Source: Aliirhizobium wenxiniae (GTDB lineage: Bacteria; Pseudomonadota; Alphaproteobacteria; Rhizobiales; Rhizobiaceae). From it: a stretch of 64,000 bases of DNA. The DNA is taken from the NCBI RefSeq assembly GCF_014201355.1, contig NZ_JACHEG010000001.1, forward strand, positions 744,001-808,000. Reading direction: 5' to 3'. Under the pieces are notes generated by a model that had not been told where the DNA came from, made no database searches, and was given only the letters and a program-made list of their open reading frames with translations. This document shows, piece after piece, positions 26,273 to 36,253 of the stretch. Within the stretch, counting starts at the first letter, position 1. Every line of letters starts with the position of its first letter. A program made the translations under genes and the position numbers.

Positions 26273-27478
26273 ATGACCGGCTCCGCTCCCTGGACACCTA
26301 AGAAGCCCACCGCCCTCCTCGTTCTTGCGGATGGCACTGTCATCGAAGGCACCGGCATCGGCGCGACCGGCAAGGTTCCGGCGGAAGTCGTCTTCAACAC
26401 GGCGCTGACCGGCTACGAAGAAATCCTCACGGACCCATCCTATCTCGGCCAGATCGTCACCTTCACCTTCCCCCATATCGGCAATATCGGCACCAATGAC
26501 GAAGACATCGAAGACCTGACGCCCGCGGCGCGCCGCGGCGCGGTCGGCGTCATCTTCAAGGCCGACATCACCGACCCGTCCAACTACCGTGCAGCCAAGG
26601 ACCTCGACGGCTGGCTGAAGAGCCGGGGCGTTATTGGCCTGTCCGGCATCGACACCCGCGCGCTGACGGCCTGGATCCGCGAACACGGTGCACCGAACGC
26701 CGTTATCGCTCACGACCCGAATGGTGTCTTTGACATCGAGGCGCTCAAAGCCGAAGCCAAGGCATGGAGCGGTCTAGAAGGTCTCGATCTTGCCAAGGAA
26801 GCCACCTCCGGCCAGTCCTCGCAGTGGACGCAAAAGCCGTGGGTCTGGAACGAAGGTTATAGCGAACTGAAGGCCGAAGACGCAAAGTACCACGTGGTCT
26901 GCATCGATTACGGCGTCAAGCGAAACATCTTGCGCCTGTTCACCGGCCTCGACTGCAAGGTGACGATCGTCCCGGCTCAGACCTCTGCCGAAGACATTCT
27001 GGCGCTGAAGCCCGACGGCATCTTCCTGTCGAACGGCCCGGGCGATCCGGCTGCAACCGGCGAATACGCAGTGCCGGTGATCCAGGAAATCATCAAGACC
27101 GACATCCCGACCTTCGGCATCTGCCTCGGTCACCAGATGCTGGGCCTCGCTCTCGGCGCCAAGACCGAAAAGATGCATCAGGGCCATCACGGCGCCAACC
27201 ACCCGGTCAAGGACCATACGACGGGCAAGGTTGAAATCGTTTCGATGAACCACGGCTTCGCAGTCGACTCGAAGTCGCTGCCGCAAGGCGTTGAAGAGAC
27301 TCACATCTCACTCTTCGACGGAACGAATTGCGGCCTGCGCCTCTCCGGCAAGCCGGTCTTCTCCGTCCAGCACCACCCGGAAGCATCTCCCGGCCCGCAG
27401 GACAGCCATTATCTCTTCCGCCGCTTCATCAATCTGGTGCGCGAGAAGAAGAGCGAACCGGCTCTCGCCGAACGCTGA
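26273..27478 (+). CDS. carA: Carbamoyl-phosphate synthase small subunit
   Basis: 401-aa glutamine amidotransferase subunit that makes ammonia from glutamine and passes it to CarB for carbamoyl phosphate, needed for arginine and pyrimidines. The N-terminal CarA domain begins TALLVLADGTVIEGTG. The class I glutaminase domain shows SNGPGDPA, the catalytic cysteine near residue 284 (FGICLGHQML) and the partner His/Glu in SVQHHPEASPGPQD. ATG 26273 follows aagga and begins MTGSAPWTP; the longer frame from 26216 is rejected. carB lies 9 kb away, not adjacent, as in other rhizobia. Confidence 0.97.
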   Translation: MTGSAPWTPKKPTALLVLADGTVIEGTGIGATGKVPAEVVFNTALTGYEEILTDPSYLGQIVTFTFPHIGNIGTNDEDIEDLTPAARRGAVGVIFKADITDPSNYRAAKDLDGWLKSRGVIGLSGIDTRALTAWIREHGAPNAVIAHDPNGVFDIEALKAEAKAWSGLEGLDLAKEATSGQSSQWTQKPWVWNEGYSELKAEDAKYHVVCIDYGVKRNILRLFTGLDCKVTIVPAQTSAEDILALKPDGIFLSNGPGDPAATGEYAVPVIQEIIKTDIPTFGICLGHQMLGLALGAKTEKMHQGHHGANHPVKDHTTGKVEIVSMNHGFAVDSKSLPQGVEETHISLFDGTNCGLRLSGKPVFSVQHHPEASPGPQDSHYLFRRFINLVREKKSEPALAER

Positions 27479-27503
27479 TCGTCAGATTTCTTCAGGACTT
27501 CCG

Positions 27504-27535
27504 AATGGCCCGCTTTCAGCGGGCCATTTCTTTTT
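27504..27535. terminator. Terminator between carA and the MATE gene
   Basis: Perfect 11-bp stem AATGGCCCGCT / AGCGGGCCATT with a 3-base loop, followed by TCTTTTT on the plus strand. It serves carA. The stop codon of the convergent MATE gene lies inside the hairpin. Confidence 0.85.
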
Positions 27536-28913
27536 GGCTCTTCACCAGCATCCAGAAACGGACGCATAGGAAGATCGCGGCAGCGGCAAGCCCCAGCACG
27601 AAGCCGAACCAGACACCCTTGCCACCGAGACCGAGCGGGAAGGCAAAGACATAGGCGCAGACGAAACCGATCGGCCAGTAGGCGATCAGCGCAAGGATCA
27701 TCGGGATTTTCGTATCTTTGAGACCGCGCAGCAGCCCGGCGCCGACCGCCTGTAGACCATCGACCAGCTGAAATGCCCCGGCGATGACGATCAGCGGCGC
27801 GGCAAGCGCCAGCACGGCAGCAGCATCGTGCTGGGTCGTATCCAGAAACAGGCCACCCCAGAAATATGGGAACGCCGCATAAAGAACACTGCCGACGATC
27901 GCAAAGACGACGCTGACCACCAGGACCGCGATCCCTGCCCGATTCACCCCGAGATCATCACCGCGACCATTTGCAAGCCCGACGCGAACGGTCGCCACCT
28001 GCGCCAGCCCGAGCGGGATCATGAAGGCAATCGACGCCAATTGAAGCGCGATACCATGAGCCGCAAGCTCCAGCTTGCCGATCATTCCCATCAAAAGCGA
28101 TGCGGCTGCAAACAGGCTGGTTTCGGCCAGAATGGTAAAGCTGATCGGCAGGCCGAGAACGAAGACCTCACGAATGATCGGCCAGTCCGGACGCCAGAAA
28201 CGCACGAAAATCTCGTAAGCCCGTGTCGCCTCGTGCATCTGCACATAGGCGATGATGATGATGAAGCCGGTAAGATTAGCGCAGACGGCCGCAAATGCTG
28301 CACCGTGGATACCGAGACGAGGTGCGCCGAAATGGCCGAAGATCGTCAGATAGGCCACCACGAAGTTCATCGCGAACATGCCGAGCGTGACATAGAGAAC
28401 GATGCTCCCCTTCTCGAGCCCGGTCACGAAGCTGCGGATCGCGAACAGGCCGAGCGCCGGGAACATGCCCCACTGCGCGATGCGCAGATAGCCTTGGGCA
28501 TTCGCCGCCACATCCGGCGCCTGGCCGAGCGCAAGCAGGATCGGCTCGGAAAACCAGAGGATCGGCGCCATCAGGGCGCAATAGGCGATAACGACCCAAA
28601 GCCCCATACGAACCGCACGCCGGACACCCACCTTGTCATTATGTCCGAGGGCCTGCGCAACGAGCGGAATGACGGCGCTGGTAAAACCTGTGCCGAAGAT
28701 GAAGACGATGAAAAAGACCTGTGTCGCGATGACGACGGATGCAAGCTCCGTGGTACCGAGCCAGCCAACAAGGATGACGTCGGTCGTATGGATCGCCATC
28801 TGCGCCAGCTGCGCGCCGACAAGCGGAATCCCCAGAGCAAACGTGGCACGCAGATGCCCGGCCCAGGAGTTTTCCCGGTTTTCGATTGCGACCGTGTTGA
28901 GCGAACTCGACAT
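27516..28913 (-). CDS. MATE-family multidrug efflux transporter (NorM-like)
   Basis: 465 aa with about twelve membrane helices in two repeated halves (FALGIPLVGAQLAQMAIHTT for the first, FVLGLPISFTILAETSLFAA for the second). This is the internal symmetry and length of MATE exporters, which extrude cationic drugs against sodium or protons. The early TDVILVGWLGTTELASVV motif is typical. It is convergent with carA across a shared hairpin. The TetA-like exporter just upstream on the same strand suggests an efflux pair, but nothing shows co-transcription. The substrate is unknown. Confidence 0.92.
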   Translation of the reverse strand: MSSSLNTVAIENRENSWAGHLRATFALGIPLVGAQLAQMAIHTTDVILVGWLGTTELASVVIATQVFFIVFIFGTGFTSAVIPLVAQALGHNDKVGVRRAVRMGLWVVIAYCALMAPILWFSEPILLALGQAPDVAANAQGYLRIAQWGMFPALGLFAIRSFVTGLEKGSIVLYVTLGMFAMNFVVAYLTIFGHFGAPRLGIHGAAFAAVCANLTGFIIIIAYVQMHEATRAYEIFVRFWRPDWPIIREVFVLGLPISFTILAETSLFAAASLLMGMIGKLELAAHGIALQLASIAFMIPLGLAQVATVRVGLANGRGDDLGVNRAGIAVLVVSVVFAIVGSVLYAAFPYFWGGLFLDTTQHDAAAVLALAAPLIVIAGAFQLVDGLQAVGAGLLRGLKDTKIPMILALIAYWPIGFVCAYVFAFPLGLGGKGVWFGFVLGLAAAAIFLCVRFWMLVKSQKEMAR

Positions 28914-29040
28914 TTCAAACCTCGATAAAAGAAAAGGCCGCTTCCAGAAAATGGTCAGCGGCGCAGCACTTTGCCTATAAAGGCGGCAGGTTTTTCGGGC
29001 AAGGCTGGCGGTCCATCCAGTAGTTTTTGTGCGGCTTACT

Positions 29041-30288
29041 TCACGAAACCTGATGGATCGGGGTTACGGCCGAGGTGTCTCGCGATATGCGCGTAACGAA
29101 CACGATCGCTGCGCACGCCATGAAGATGGCCGCCATCAGGTAGGGCGCTCCGGCAAATTCGACGATCGCGCCCTCCCCCGTGAACCTGCTGAAAAGCTGG
29201 GTGAATATGGCCGGCCCGATGATGGTCGTTAGGCTGGTCATGCTCGTCATCGCGCCCTGCAACTCCCCCTGCGCCGACGGCGGCACCTTGGCCGAGGCGA
29301 TGCTACGCAATGCGGGATCGGCAACATTCTCGATCGTCGTCAACAGGATAACGGCATAGACCATCCAGCCTTCCCAGGAGAAGGCATAACCGGCGAGACC
29401 GAGACAGGAAAAACAGATCCCGAGCACGCTGGTTCGCCATTCGCCGAGAATCGGAATGAGGCGCGGTAGGGCAAACACCATGACCAGTGCTGCGCAAATG
29501 CCGAACAGACCAAGCGACAATCCGATCTGCGCCTCGCTCCAGCCATATCGATAGGTCGACACGAACGACCAGACCGACGGATAAACGGCGTGAGACAGCC
29601 AGTAGAGAAACATCACCAGCAATATCCAACCAACACCGGAATAGTGGCGCATCTGGCGCAGAGCCCCAAGCGGATTGGCCCGCCGCCAGTCGAAGGCCCG
29701 CCGGTTGTGCCGCTCCAGTGTTTCCGGCAGCAGGAACCATGCTGCGATAAAGTTGGCGAGCGACAACAGGCCGGCCCCCAGAAACGGCACACGCGGTCCG
29801 AACTCTCCCAACAGGCCGCCGATCACAGGCCCGATCGTGAAGCCAACTCCGAAGGCGATACCGATCAGGCCGAAATTGCGTGCCCGCGTGCGGTCGTCAC
29901 TGATATCGGCGATGTAGGCGGAACAGGTGGCGAAACTGCCGCCTGAAAAACCTGCCAGGGCGCGGCCGATGAAAAGCATCCAGAAACTGGTCGCGGCGGC
30001 GCAGATAAGATTGTCGATGGCAAAGGTCAGCACCGAGATGAGCAGGATCGGCCGCCGCCCGAAGCGATCGGACAAATTGCCGATCAACGGCGCAAACAGG
30101 AACTGCATCGCCGAATAGATCAGCAGAAGCCAGCCGCCATCGATTGCAGCAGTGCTGACATCATCCCCGGTCAATTCCTGCAGGAAGGCCGGCAGGACGG
30201 GCATGATGATCGCGATACCGATGACGTCGAGAAACAGAATGACGAAGACGAGAAACAGTCCTCGGCGGACGGATTTCGGTTCGAGCAT
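29041..30288 (-). CDS. MFS exporter of the TetA family
   Basis: 415-aa twelve-helix transporter. MFS motif A is present between helices 2 and 3 (GNLSDRFGRRPIL). The proton-antiport motif C in helix 5 (FGVGFTIGPVIGGLLGEFG) marks a drug:H+ antiporter of the DHA1/TetA group. The N-terminal FLDVIGIAIIMPVLP is characteristic of TetA relatives. Chromosomal rhizobial members of this group are usually not dedicated tetracycline pumps, so resistance is not claimed. It sits between MATE and DUF2938 genes; no TetR-type repressor is adjacent. Confidence 0.9.
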   Translation of the reverse strand: MLEPKSVRRGLFLVFVILFLDVIGIAIIMPVLPAFLQELTGDDVSTAAIDGGWLLLIYSAMQFLFAPLIGNLSDRFGRRPILLISVLTFAIDNLICAAATSFWMLFIGRALAGFSGGSFATCSAYIADISDDRTRARNFGLIGIAFGVGFTIGPVIGGLLGEFGPRVPFLGAGLLSLANFIAAWFLLPETLERHNRRAFDWRRANPLGALRQMRHYSGVGWILLVMFLYWLSHAVYPSVWSFVSTYRYGWSEAQIGLSLGLFGICAALVMVFALPRLIPILGEWRTSVLGICFSCLGLAGYAFSWEGWMVYAVILLTTIENVADPALRSIASAKVPPSAQGELQGAMTSMTSLTTIIGPAIFTQLFSRFTGEGAIVEFAGAPYLMAAIFMACAAIVFVTRISRDTSAVTPIHQVS

Positions 30289-30449
30289 CGAATGCCTCGT
30301 TCAATATCTCATTCTGAGAAGACGATTGGATCGCCGGAACGCCTACATAGCGGAAAAAGAAAATCAGAACAATACGGGAACATTTCAAAATTTCTGATGC
30401 CAGCGACGACGGAATCGCGGCTATATCCTTCGACAATCAGGGGGCGAGT

Positions 30450-30932
30450 GTGATGATTGAGTTGATCTGGCAGGGCATATTGATCGGCATCGGGGCGACG
30501 GTGCTTATGGATATCTGGGCGCTTGTCCTGCATTTCGTCTACCAGCAGCCCAAGCCGAACTGGGCGCCCGCGGGTCGCTGGTTCCGGCATCTGGCGAAGG
30601 GCAAAGTCTTCCACGACAGCATTGCAGCCGCAGAACCTTATCGCCACGAATTGGCGCTTGGCTGGATCGGCCATTATGCCGTCGGCATTCTTTATGGCGT
30701 CATTCTCGCCCTGATCATGGGACCCGACTGGATGCGGTCTCCGACCTTCCTGCCCGCCTGGATCCTCGGCATCGTCACGATCGGTGCCGGCTGGTTCCTG
30801 ATGCAGCCCGGCATGGGCCTCGGCTGGGCGGCCTCGAAAACGCCCAACCCGAAAAAGGTGCGGCTACTGAATTTTGTCGCCCACACCGTTTTCGCACTCG
30901 GACTTTACGGAACGGCACTGCTGATCCGCTGA
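30450..30932 (+). CDS. DUF2938 family membrane protein
   Basis: 160 aa with four hydrophobic segments (residues about 5-27, 73-93, 101-120 and 141-158). The start region MDIWALVLHF, GHYAVGILYG, and the FLMQPGMGLGWAASKTPNP stretch are typical of DUF2938. Function is unknown. The ATG follows ggggcg; the next codon is also ATG-in-frame (30453), so the start could shift by one residue. It is divergent from the TetA-like gene and followed by a GGDEF protein. Confidence 0.85.
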   Translation: MMIELIWQGILIGIGATVLMDIWALVLHFVYQQPKPNWAPAGRWFRHLAKGKVFHDSIAAAEPYRHELALGWIGHYAVGILYGVILALIMGPDWMRSPTFLPAWILGIVTIGAGWFLMQPGMGLGWAASKTPNPKKVRLLNFVAHTVFALGLYGTALLIR

Positions 30933-31120
30933 TATTCGACTAAACGCCGTCATCGGAACCACCGGGGACGCCGGCAATGAGGTGCGAGAGCCGATCCATT
31001 GTTACAGGTGGATCTCTTGTCGTTGACTTCCCGTTTATCACGACGAATTAACATGGGCGCGCGACACCTTTGCCCGACCTTGGGAGACATCCTGCGTCGG
31101 CGAACAGATGGCGGTTCAGG

Positions 31121-32899
31121 ATGCGACTGAGTACGATCACACATCTTGCCTATGCGGTAACTCTCGTTCTCACGGCCATATCGGCCTCCACCTTCATGTT
31201 GTCCGCGAGAAGCGCCTCGCAAGAGCGCACGGCGATCCAGCAACATCTTGAGGTGGATGATCTGGCGGAAGAACTGGCAGTCATTGCCGAGAGCCGTACA
31301 GACGAGGCACGCCTTTATGTCATGCGTGGCGATGAACAGCATCTGGCACGGTTCTACGTGGATGACGATCAGGAAGGACATCTTGAAGGCAGTATCGCAA
31401 AACTGTCCGGCACCGGCATCTCCCCGGAAGAAAAGACGATGTTCGACCGCATTCGAAATGCAGCAGATGCGATCGACGCAATCGAAAAGGAAGCCATCAG
31501 CATTTACCGCGCCGGCCGGCAGAGTGACGCGCAACAAGCTCTCTTTGGTGACGAACATTACCGCCTGCAGACCGAACTCCTGAAACAGGTCGAAGAGGTA
31601 AGAGCCAGCGTTACCGCACGTTCGCAGTTCGCTGTGGATGCCGCCAAGGCACGAAGCGATTTCTTCGGCAACATTGCGAAATCCATGCTGGTTCTGACAG
31701 CCCTGATGTTTCTGGCCGTGCTTTACTTCGTCTTGAGCCGGCGCGTGGCGTTGCCGCTGATCAGGATGAGCAACGTCGTCACTCGGTTGGCACGTCAGGA
31801 GTACGACGTTGAGGTTCTGGACGACGGAAGGCGGGATGAGATCGGTGAAATGAACCACGCCATCCAGATTTTCCGTAACAATGGGCTGGAAAGGGAGCGC
31901 CTCGACGCTGAGCGCCGCAAGGACCAGCGCATGAAGGATCTGATGCTGCAGATGATGCATCGCGTGCAGGCCTGCCAGAACCAGGAGGAACTGTCGGATG
32001 TGGTTTCCCGCTTCATGCCGCAGATCTTTCCAGATGCGCCGGGCCACCTGTTCATCATCAAAGAACAAGGTTCCACCCTACACTCGCGGGGACAATGGCT
32101 GGATCCCATCGCATCCGAACTGCATTTCTCTATCGATGACTGCTGGGCACTGCGGCGCGGACGTCCGCATTTGAGTGAACCGGATGGTGACGATGTTATC
32201 TGCCACCACATTCATATGGCCCAAAACAGCAATCTCTGCATTCCGCTGACCGCACTCGGAGACATCGTCGGCCTCCTTTATCTTGAGACCGCCGTCGGCA
32301 ATCATACCTCGCAGGCGGACCGCCTGTATTTCGAGCTACTGGCAGAGAATGTAGGGCTTGCCGTCGCCAACCTGCAGCTTCGGCAACGCCTGGTTGGCAT
32401 GGCTAAACGCGACGCCTTGACTGGCCTCCTCAACCGGCGCTCTCTCGACGAGGCTTTGAACAGGCTTACTGAAAATCCAGGCACTCCGCTCGCTTGCTTG
32501 ATGATCGACATCGACTATTTCAAGCGCTTCAATGATCAATTCGGCCATGATGCCGGGGATGCCGTGATGCAATACGTCGCTCGCATCCTCTTGGAGGTGG
32601 TCGGCGAAAAGGGCGATGTATTCAGGTTCGGTGGCGAAGAATTCACCGTGCTTTTGCCCGGCACTACAGAGATTGATGCAGAGAAGGTTGCGGAACGGCT
32701 GCGACACGCCGTCGAACGAGCTCCTCTGTCCTACCGCGGCCGGCTGCTCGATCCGGTTACGATTTCGCTCGGTATTTCCACCCGTCCGCAGGGAGGCACG
32801 ATCTCCAGCGTTCTGGAGCAAGCGGATAGGGCTTTGCTCGCGGCGAAAAGAAATGGCCGCAATCAGTGGATCAAGGACGAAATGCCGGAGCAGGCCTGA
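31121..32899 (+). CDS. Membrane diguanylate cyclase (HAMP-GAF-GGDEF)
   Basis: About 592 aa. Two membrane helices (roughly residues 8-28 and 187-207) flank a helical periplasmic sensor domain. A HAMP domain follows (ALPLIRMSNVVTRLARQEYD, DEIGEMNHAI), then a GAF-like domain (about residues 275-420) and a C-terminal GGDEF domain with the intact active site FRFGGEEF. It would make cyclic-di-GMP. The RxxD inhibitory site normally nine residues before the GGEEF is absent (GEKG there), so product inhibition at that site is not expected. Start ATG 31121 is chosen at the first helix; no strong ribosome-binding site is visible. Confidence 0.9.
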   Translation: MRLSTITHLAYAVTLVLTAISASTFMLSARSASQERTAIQQHLEVDDLAEELAVIAESRTDEARLYVMRGDEQHLARFYVDDDQEGHLEGSIAKLSGTGISPEEKTMFDRIRNAADAIDAIEKEAISIYRAGRQSDAQQALFGDEHYRLQTELLKQVEEVRASVTARSQFAVDAAKARSDFFGNIAKSMLVLTALMFLAVLYFVLSRRVALPLIRMSNVVTRLARQEYDVEVLDDGRRDEIGEMNHAIQIFRNNGLERERLDAERRKDQRMKDLMLQMMHRVQACQNQEELSDVVSRFMPQIFPDAPGHLFIIKEQGSTLHSRGQWLDPIASELHFSIDDCWALRRGRPHLSEPDGDDVICHHIHMAQNSNLCIPLTALGDIVGLLYLETAVGNHTSQADRLYFELLAENVGLAVANLQLRQRLVGMAKRDALTGLLNRRSLDEALNRLTENPGTPLACLMIDIDYFKRFNDQFGHDAGDAVMQYVARILLEVVGEKGDVFRFGGEEFTVLLPGTTEIDAEKVAERLRHAVERAPLSYRGRLLDPVTISLGISTRPQGGTISSVLEQADRALLAAKRNGRNQWIKDEMPEQA

Positions 32900-32956
32900 C
32901 CGCTCCGTCACCAATCATTTCCGCGGCCACGGCGATCTTCGCCCGACAAAGATGGT

Positions 32957-33862
32957 CTATACATCCCCTGAGAACGTATCGCAGGCATTCATGTTGCCGC
33001 TGTCAAAACCACGCTTGAACCAGCGCATCCGCTGCGCGGACGTGCCGTGGTTGAAGCTTTCCGGCACGACATACCCTTGCGTCCGCTTTTGCAGCGTATC
33101 GTCACCGATCTGCTGCGCAGCGTTCAGCGCCTCCTCGAGGTCGCCCTGGCTGAGAAAGCCCTTCTGATCAGTGCGCTTGCCCCAGACGCCGGCAAAGCAA
33201 TCAGCCTGCAGCTCGACCCGTACCGACATCTGGTTTGCCTCGGTCTCGCTCATCCGTTGGCGCATCTGGTTGAATTTCGGCAAAACGCCGATCAGGTTCT
33301 GCACGTGGTGGCCGACTTCGTGTGCGATCACATAAGCCTCAGCAAAATCGCCGGACGCACCGAAGCGCTGCGAAAGTTCGTTGAAAAATGTCGTGTCGAG
33401 GTAGAGCTTGCGGTCACCTGGGCAATAAAACGGTCCGGAAGCCGATGAGGCGAAGCCGCAGGCCGAGCGCACCTGGCCCGAAAAGAGCACCAGTGTCGGA
33501 TCCTGATATGTCTGTCCGGCAGACTTGAAGACTTCCGACCATGTGTCTTCGGTATCAGCGAGAACCGTGCGCACAAAGGCGGTCATCTCGTCATTGGCCG
33601 GCGCGCCCTGTTGCGTCTGCTGCGAGCTGTCACCGCCATCGAAGCCGATATCACCGCCTGAAAGCAGCGTCAGCGGATTGATGCCGGTGATCCAGCAGAT
33701 GATCAGCACGACGACAATGCCGCCAATGCTCAGGCCACCGCCGCCTCTTCGACCGCCCCCGATCGGAATACGCATCCCGCCGCGACCGAACGGGCTTCCT
33801 CCCATTGAAGCCCCGCGCTGATCCTCGACATTATCCGACTGCCGGCGACCCTTCCATTCCAT
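32957..33862 (-). CDS. YpfJ-family neutral zinc metallopeptidase
   Basis: 301-aa membrane-anchored protein of the YpfJ/DUF2342-like zinc metallopeptidase family. A Gly/Arg-rich cytoplasmic N-terminus is followed by one membrane helix (LSIGGIVVVLIICWITGI) and a periplasmic domain with the zinc-binding AHEVGHHVQN (HExxH) motif and a later Glu region (ELQADCFAGVWG). The physiological substrate is unknown. ATG 33862 has gaggag 8 bases upstream; a GTG at 33871 overlaps that site and is rejected. It is convergent with the GGDEF gene. Confidence 0.9.
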   Translation of the reverse strand: MEWKGRRQSDNVEDQRGASMGGSPFGRGGMRIPIGGGRRGGGGLSIGGIVVVLIICWITGINPLTLLSGGDIGFDGGDSSQQTQQGAPANDEMTAFVRTVLADTEDTWSEVFKSAGQTYQDPTLVLFSGQVRSACGFASSASGPFYCPGDRKLYLDTTFFNELSQRFGASGDFAEAYVIAHEVGHHVQNLIGVLPKFNQMRQRMSETEANQMSVRVELQADCFAGVWGKRTDQKGFLSQGDLEEALNAAQQIGDDTLQKRTQGYVVPESFNHGTSAQRMRWFKRGFDSGNMNACDTFSGDV

Positions 33863-33951
33863 AGTGCCCACTCCTCGACGGCTTCATGTATTAAGAAAGG
33901 ACAATATAGCGCAACGGCAAGGAAAGGCGATGAGGGATTGGCGAAATGCCC

Positions 33952-35175
33952 TCACGCCACCTGCAGCTGCTTCTTGCTCGGCAAGAACACCGTCAGCAAC
34001 CCGATCGCCGGCAGGAAGGAGCAGACGCCGTAGACGAAGACAATCCCGTGACTGTCTGCAAGAACGCCGAGCACAGCTGCCGCAATGCCGCCTACGCCGA
34101 AGGCAATACCGAAGAAGATGCCGGCAATCATGCCCACCCTGCCAGGAACCAGTTCCTGCGCCATGACGATAATCGCCGGGAAGGACGAGGCCATGATGAA
34201 GCCGATGATGGCGGAAAGCACGATCGTCAGCGGCAGGTTCGCGTAAGGCATGGCGAGCGTGAACGGCAGCACGCCAAGGATCGAGACCCAGATAACCACC
34301 TTCGAGCCGAACCGGTCGCCGATCGGACCGCCAACAACGGTGCCTAGCGCCACGGCACCGAGGAATACGAACAGCATGATCTGCGACATCTGCACCGAAA
34401 CTCCAAACCGCTCGATCGCAAAGAAGGTGTAGTAGCTGCTGATCGAAGCCATGTAGGCGTTTTTCGAGAAGGTCAGGATCGTCAGAACGACAAGCGCGAC
34501 GACCACCGTGTTCTTCGATAGATTGTGGGCACCGAGAACCTTCTTCTTCCCCTTGTTGGCAGCCATATGTGCCTTGTACCAGCTGGCAATCCAGGTCAGG
34601 ACGATGATGCCGAGAAGCGCCATCCCCGAAAACCAGCCGACACTACCCTGCCCCATTGGCACGATGATGAAAGCCGCAAGCAGCGGCCCGATCGACTGGC
34701 CGAAGTTGCCGCCAACCTGGAATGTCGCTTGGGCAAATCCGTAGCGGCCGCCGGCGGCAAGCCGTGCAACACGGGATGCCTCGGGGTGAAACACCGCCGA
34801 CCCGATTCCAACAAGACCCGCAGCAATCACGAGAATGGCATAGGTTGGCGCCCAAGCCAGCAGGATAAGCCCGAAAAAGGTCGAGGCCATACCGATCGGC
34901 AAGGAATAAGGATAGGGCTTCTTGTCGGTGATGATGCCGATCACCGGCTGCAGCAGCGAGGCCGTGCATTGGAATGCCAGGGTCAGGATGCCGATTTGCC
35001 AGAAATCCAGATGGAAGTCCGCCTTCAACATCGGATAAATCGCCGAAATCATCGACTGCATGATGTCATTCAGCATATGGCAGAAGCTTGCCGCCAGGAT
35101 AATTGGCAGAACGGTTTTTTCTGCCGCAGCTGCCCCGGCGGGGGCGCCAGCGGTCTTGGATGTTGCATCGGCCAT
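33952..35175 (-). CDS. MFS exporter related to fosmidomycin-resistance protein Fsr
   Basis: 407 aa with twelve membrane helices. The N-terminal FCHMLNDIMQSMISAIYPML, and the GLVGIGSAVFHPEASRVA segment in helix 4, are characteristic of the Fsr branch of the major facilitator superfamily. Cytoplasmic linker with KGKKK divides the halves. It would export a small drug or metabolite; the true substrate is unknown. It stands between a metallopeptidase and a PAP2-type gene on the same strand, with no adjacent regulator. Confidence 0.9.
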   Translation of the reverse strand: MADATSKTAGAPAGAAAAEKTVLPIILAASFCHMLNDIMQSMISAIYPMLKADFHLDFWQIGILTLAFQCTASLLQPVIGIITDKKPYPYSLPIGMASTFFGLILLAWAPTYAILVIAAGLVGIGSAVFHPEASRVARLAAGGRYGFAQATFQVGGNFGQSIGPLLAAFIIVPMGQGSVGWFSGMALLGIIVLTWIASWYKAHMAANKGKKKVLGAHNLSKNTVVVALVVLTILTFSKNAYMASISSYYTFFAIERFGVSVQMSQIMLFVFLGAVALGTVVGGPIGDRFGSKVVIWVSILGVLPFTLAMPYANLPLTIVLSAIIGFIMASSFPAIIVMAQELVPGRVGMIAGIFFGIAFGVGGIAAAVLGVLADSHGIVFVYGVCSFLPAIGLLTVFLPSKKQLQVA

Positions 35176-35314
35176 GGATTTCTCTCCCGGCTGGCAGACG
35201 TCGCCTCGGATGCCGCCTGCCGCCTCTGTTCCTGATAATCGGCAGGAATAGTACCGCTCGGTTCGATTGTCTATGACAGCAAGTGGTCAAGCGGTACGCC
35301 CGCAATGCGAATGA

Positions 35315-36253
35315 TCACGCAGGCACCAGCACCGGATTGGCAGCCTCCCTTTTCGACCAGCGCCGCCGGGTCAACCACGTCACCAGCGCGATGGATGCAG
35401 CCGCAACGACGATCCCAGCAATCACATCCACGACATAATGATTGGCATGAGTTACAGCCGAGGCTCCCATCAAGATGTTAAGAAGCAGCATAGGGATACG
35501 AATGAGCCTCACTGCCCAGCTTGCCCATGCACATAGCACTGCAACGGCAGCATGGACGGATGGGAAGGTGAGAATTCCGGCGGAGTTTTCGAGTGCCAAC
35601 ACAAAATTGGGATCAGTCCTTACCGCATTGAACTGGTCCAGAAAGAAATAGCCGAAATGCGCATTGATATTGACAAGTTCTGCCTGTGCTAAACCATAGA
35701 CAGCATACGTTCCAAGCGCTGGAAACCAGATCGCCAACACGCTCGAGATAAAGCCAATCAGGGCATACGCGATGACCATATGATAGGCGCGTAGCGCTTT
35801 TCTCGAGACGACCAACAGAAATGGCACCGCCAAAAGCTGAATAAGAAAGGTCTGGTAGGAAAAGCCGAGCGCTTCGGCAAGCAGAGGACGACTGTCGACA
35901 AACGAGATAAGGCTGTGCCAATCGATACCCAGTGTCGCGTCCCAGCGCACGAGCGCCTGATCTGCAAGCGGCATATCGAGCAGCATCGCGATATAGGTTG
36001 AAATAAGCACCGCGTTGGATACCAGTATCATGCAAAACGTTGTCTCGAAAACGTAACCAAGCATATGAATACGCCGGAGATGGCAATAGCCGCCGAAGAA
36101 CGCCAGCATCGCTCCGAAATAGCAACCGACAACCATAAAGCTCTTCGGATCAATATTCAGTCCTATAAGCGCCGCCAAGCCGAACACCACAGGATAACTC
36201 GCAAGCGTCAGCCCCAAGAGGATGCCTCGCGCAACCGCCAACTCCGACGTCAT
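35315..36253 (-). CDS. PAP2-superfamily membrane protein (inositolphosphotransferase-like)
   Basis: 312 aa with about eight hydrophobic helices. The PAP2 motifs are diverged but recognisable in the second half: GILTFPSVHAAVAVL and SAVTHANHYVVDVIAG, each with its catalytic histidine. The layout is that of the Aur1/Ipt1-like bacterial branch rather than the short phosphatase at 14073. It probably transfers or removes phosphate on a lipid headgroup; the substrate is unknown. It is divergent from carB, which begins 280 bases away. Confidence 0.85.
   Translation of the reverse strand: MTSELAVARGILLGLTLASYPVVFGLAALIGLNIDPKSFMVVGCYFGAMLAFFGGYCHLRRIHMLGYVFETTFCMILVSNAVLISTYIAMLLDMPLADQALVRWDATLGIDWHSLISFVDSRPLLAEALGFSYQTFLIQLLAVPFLLVVSRKALRAYHMVIAYALIGFISSVLAIWFPALGTYAVYGLAQAELVNINAHFGYFFLDQFNAVRTDPNFVLALENSAGILTFPSVHAAVAVLCAWASWAVRLIRIPMLLLNILMGASAVTHANHYVVDVIAGIVVAAASIALVTWLTRRRWSKREAANPVLVPA

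Noticed and set aside
30950..32068. 372-residue open frame on the minus strand
   Set aside because: Antisense to the GGDEF gene, with no family features and no ribosome-binding site.
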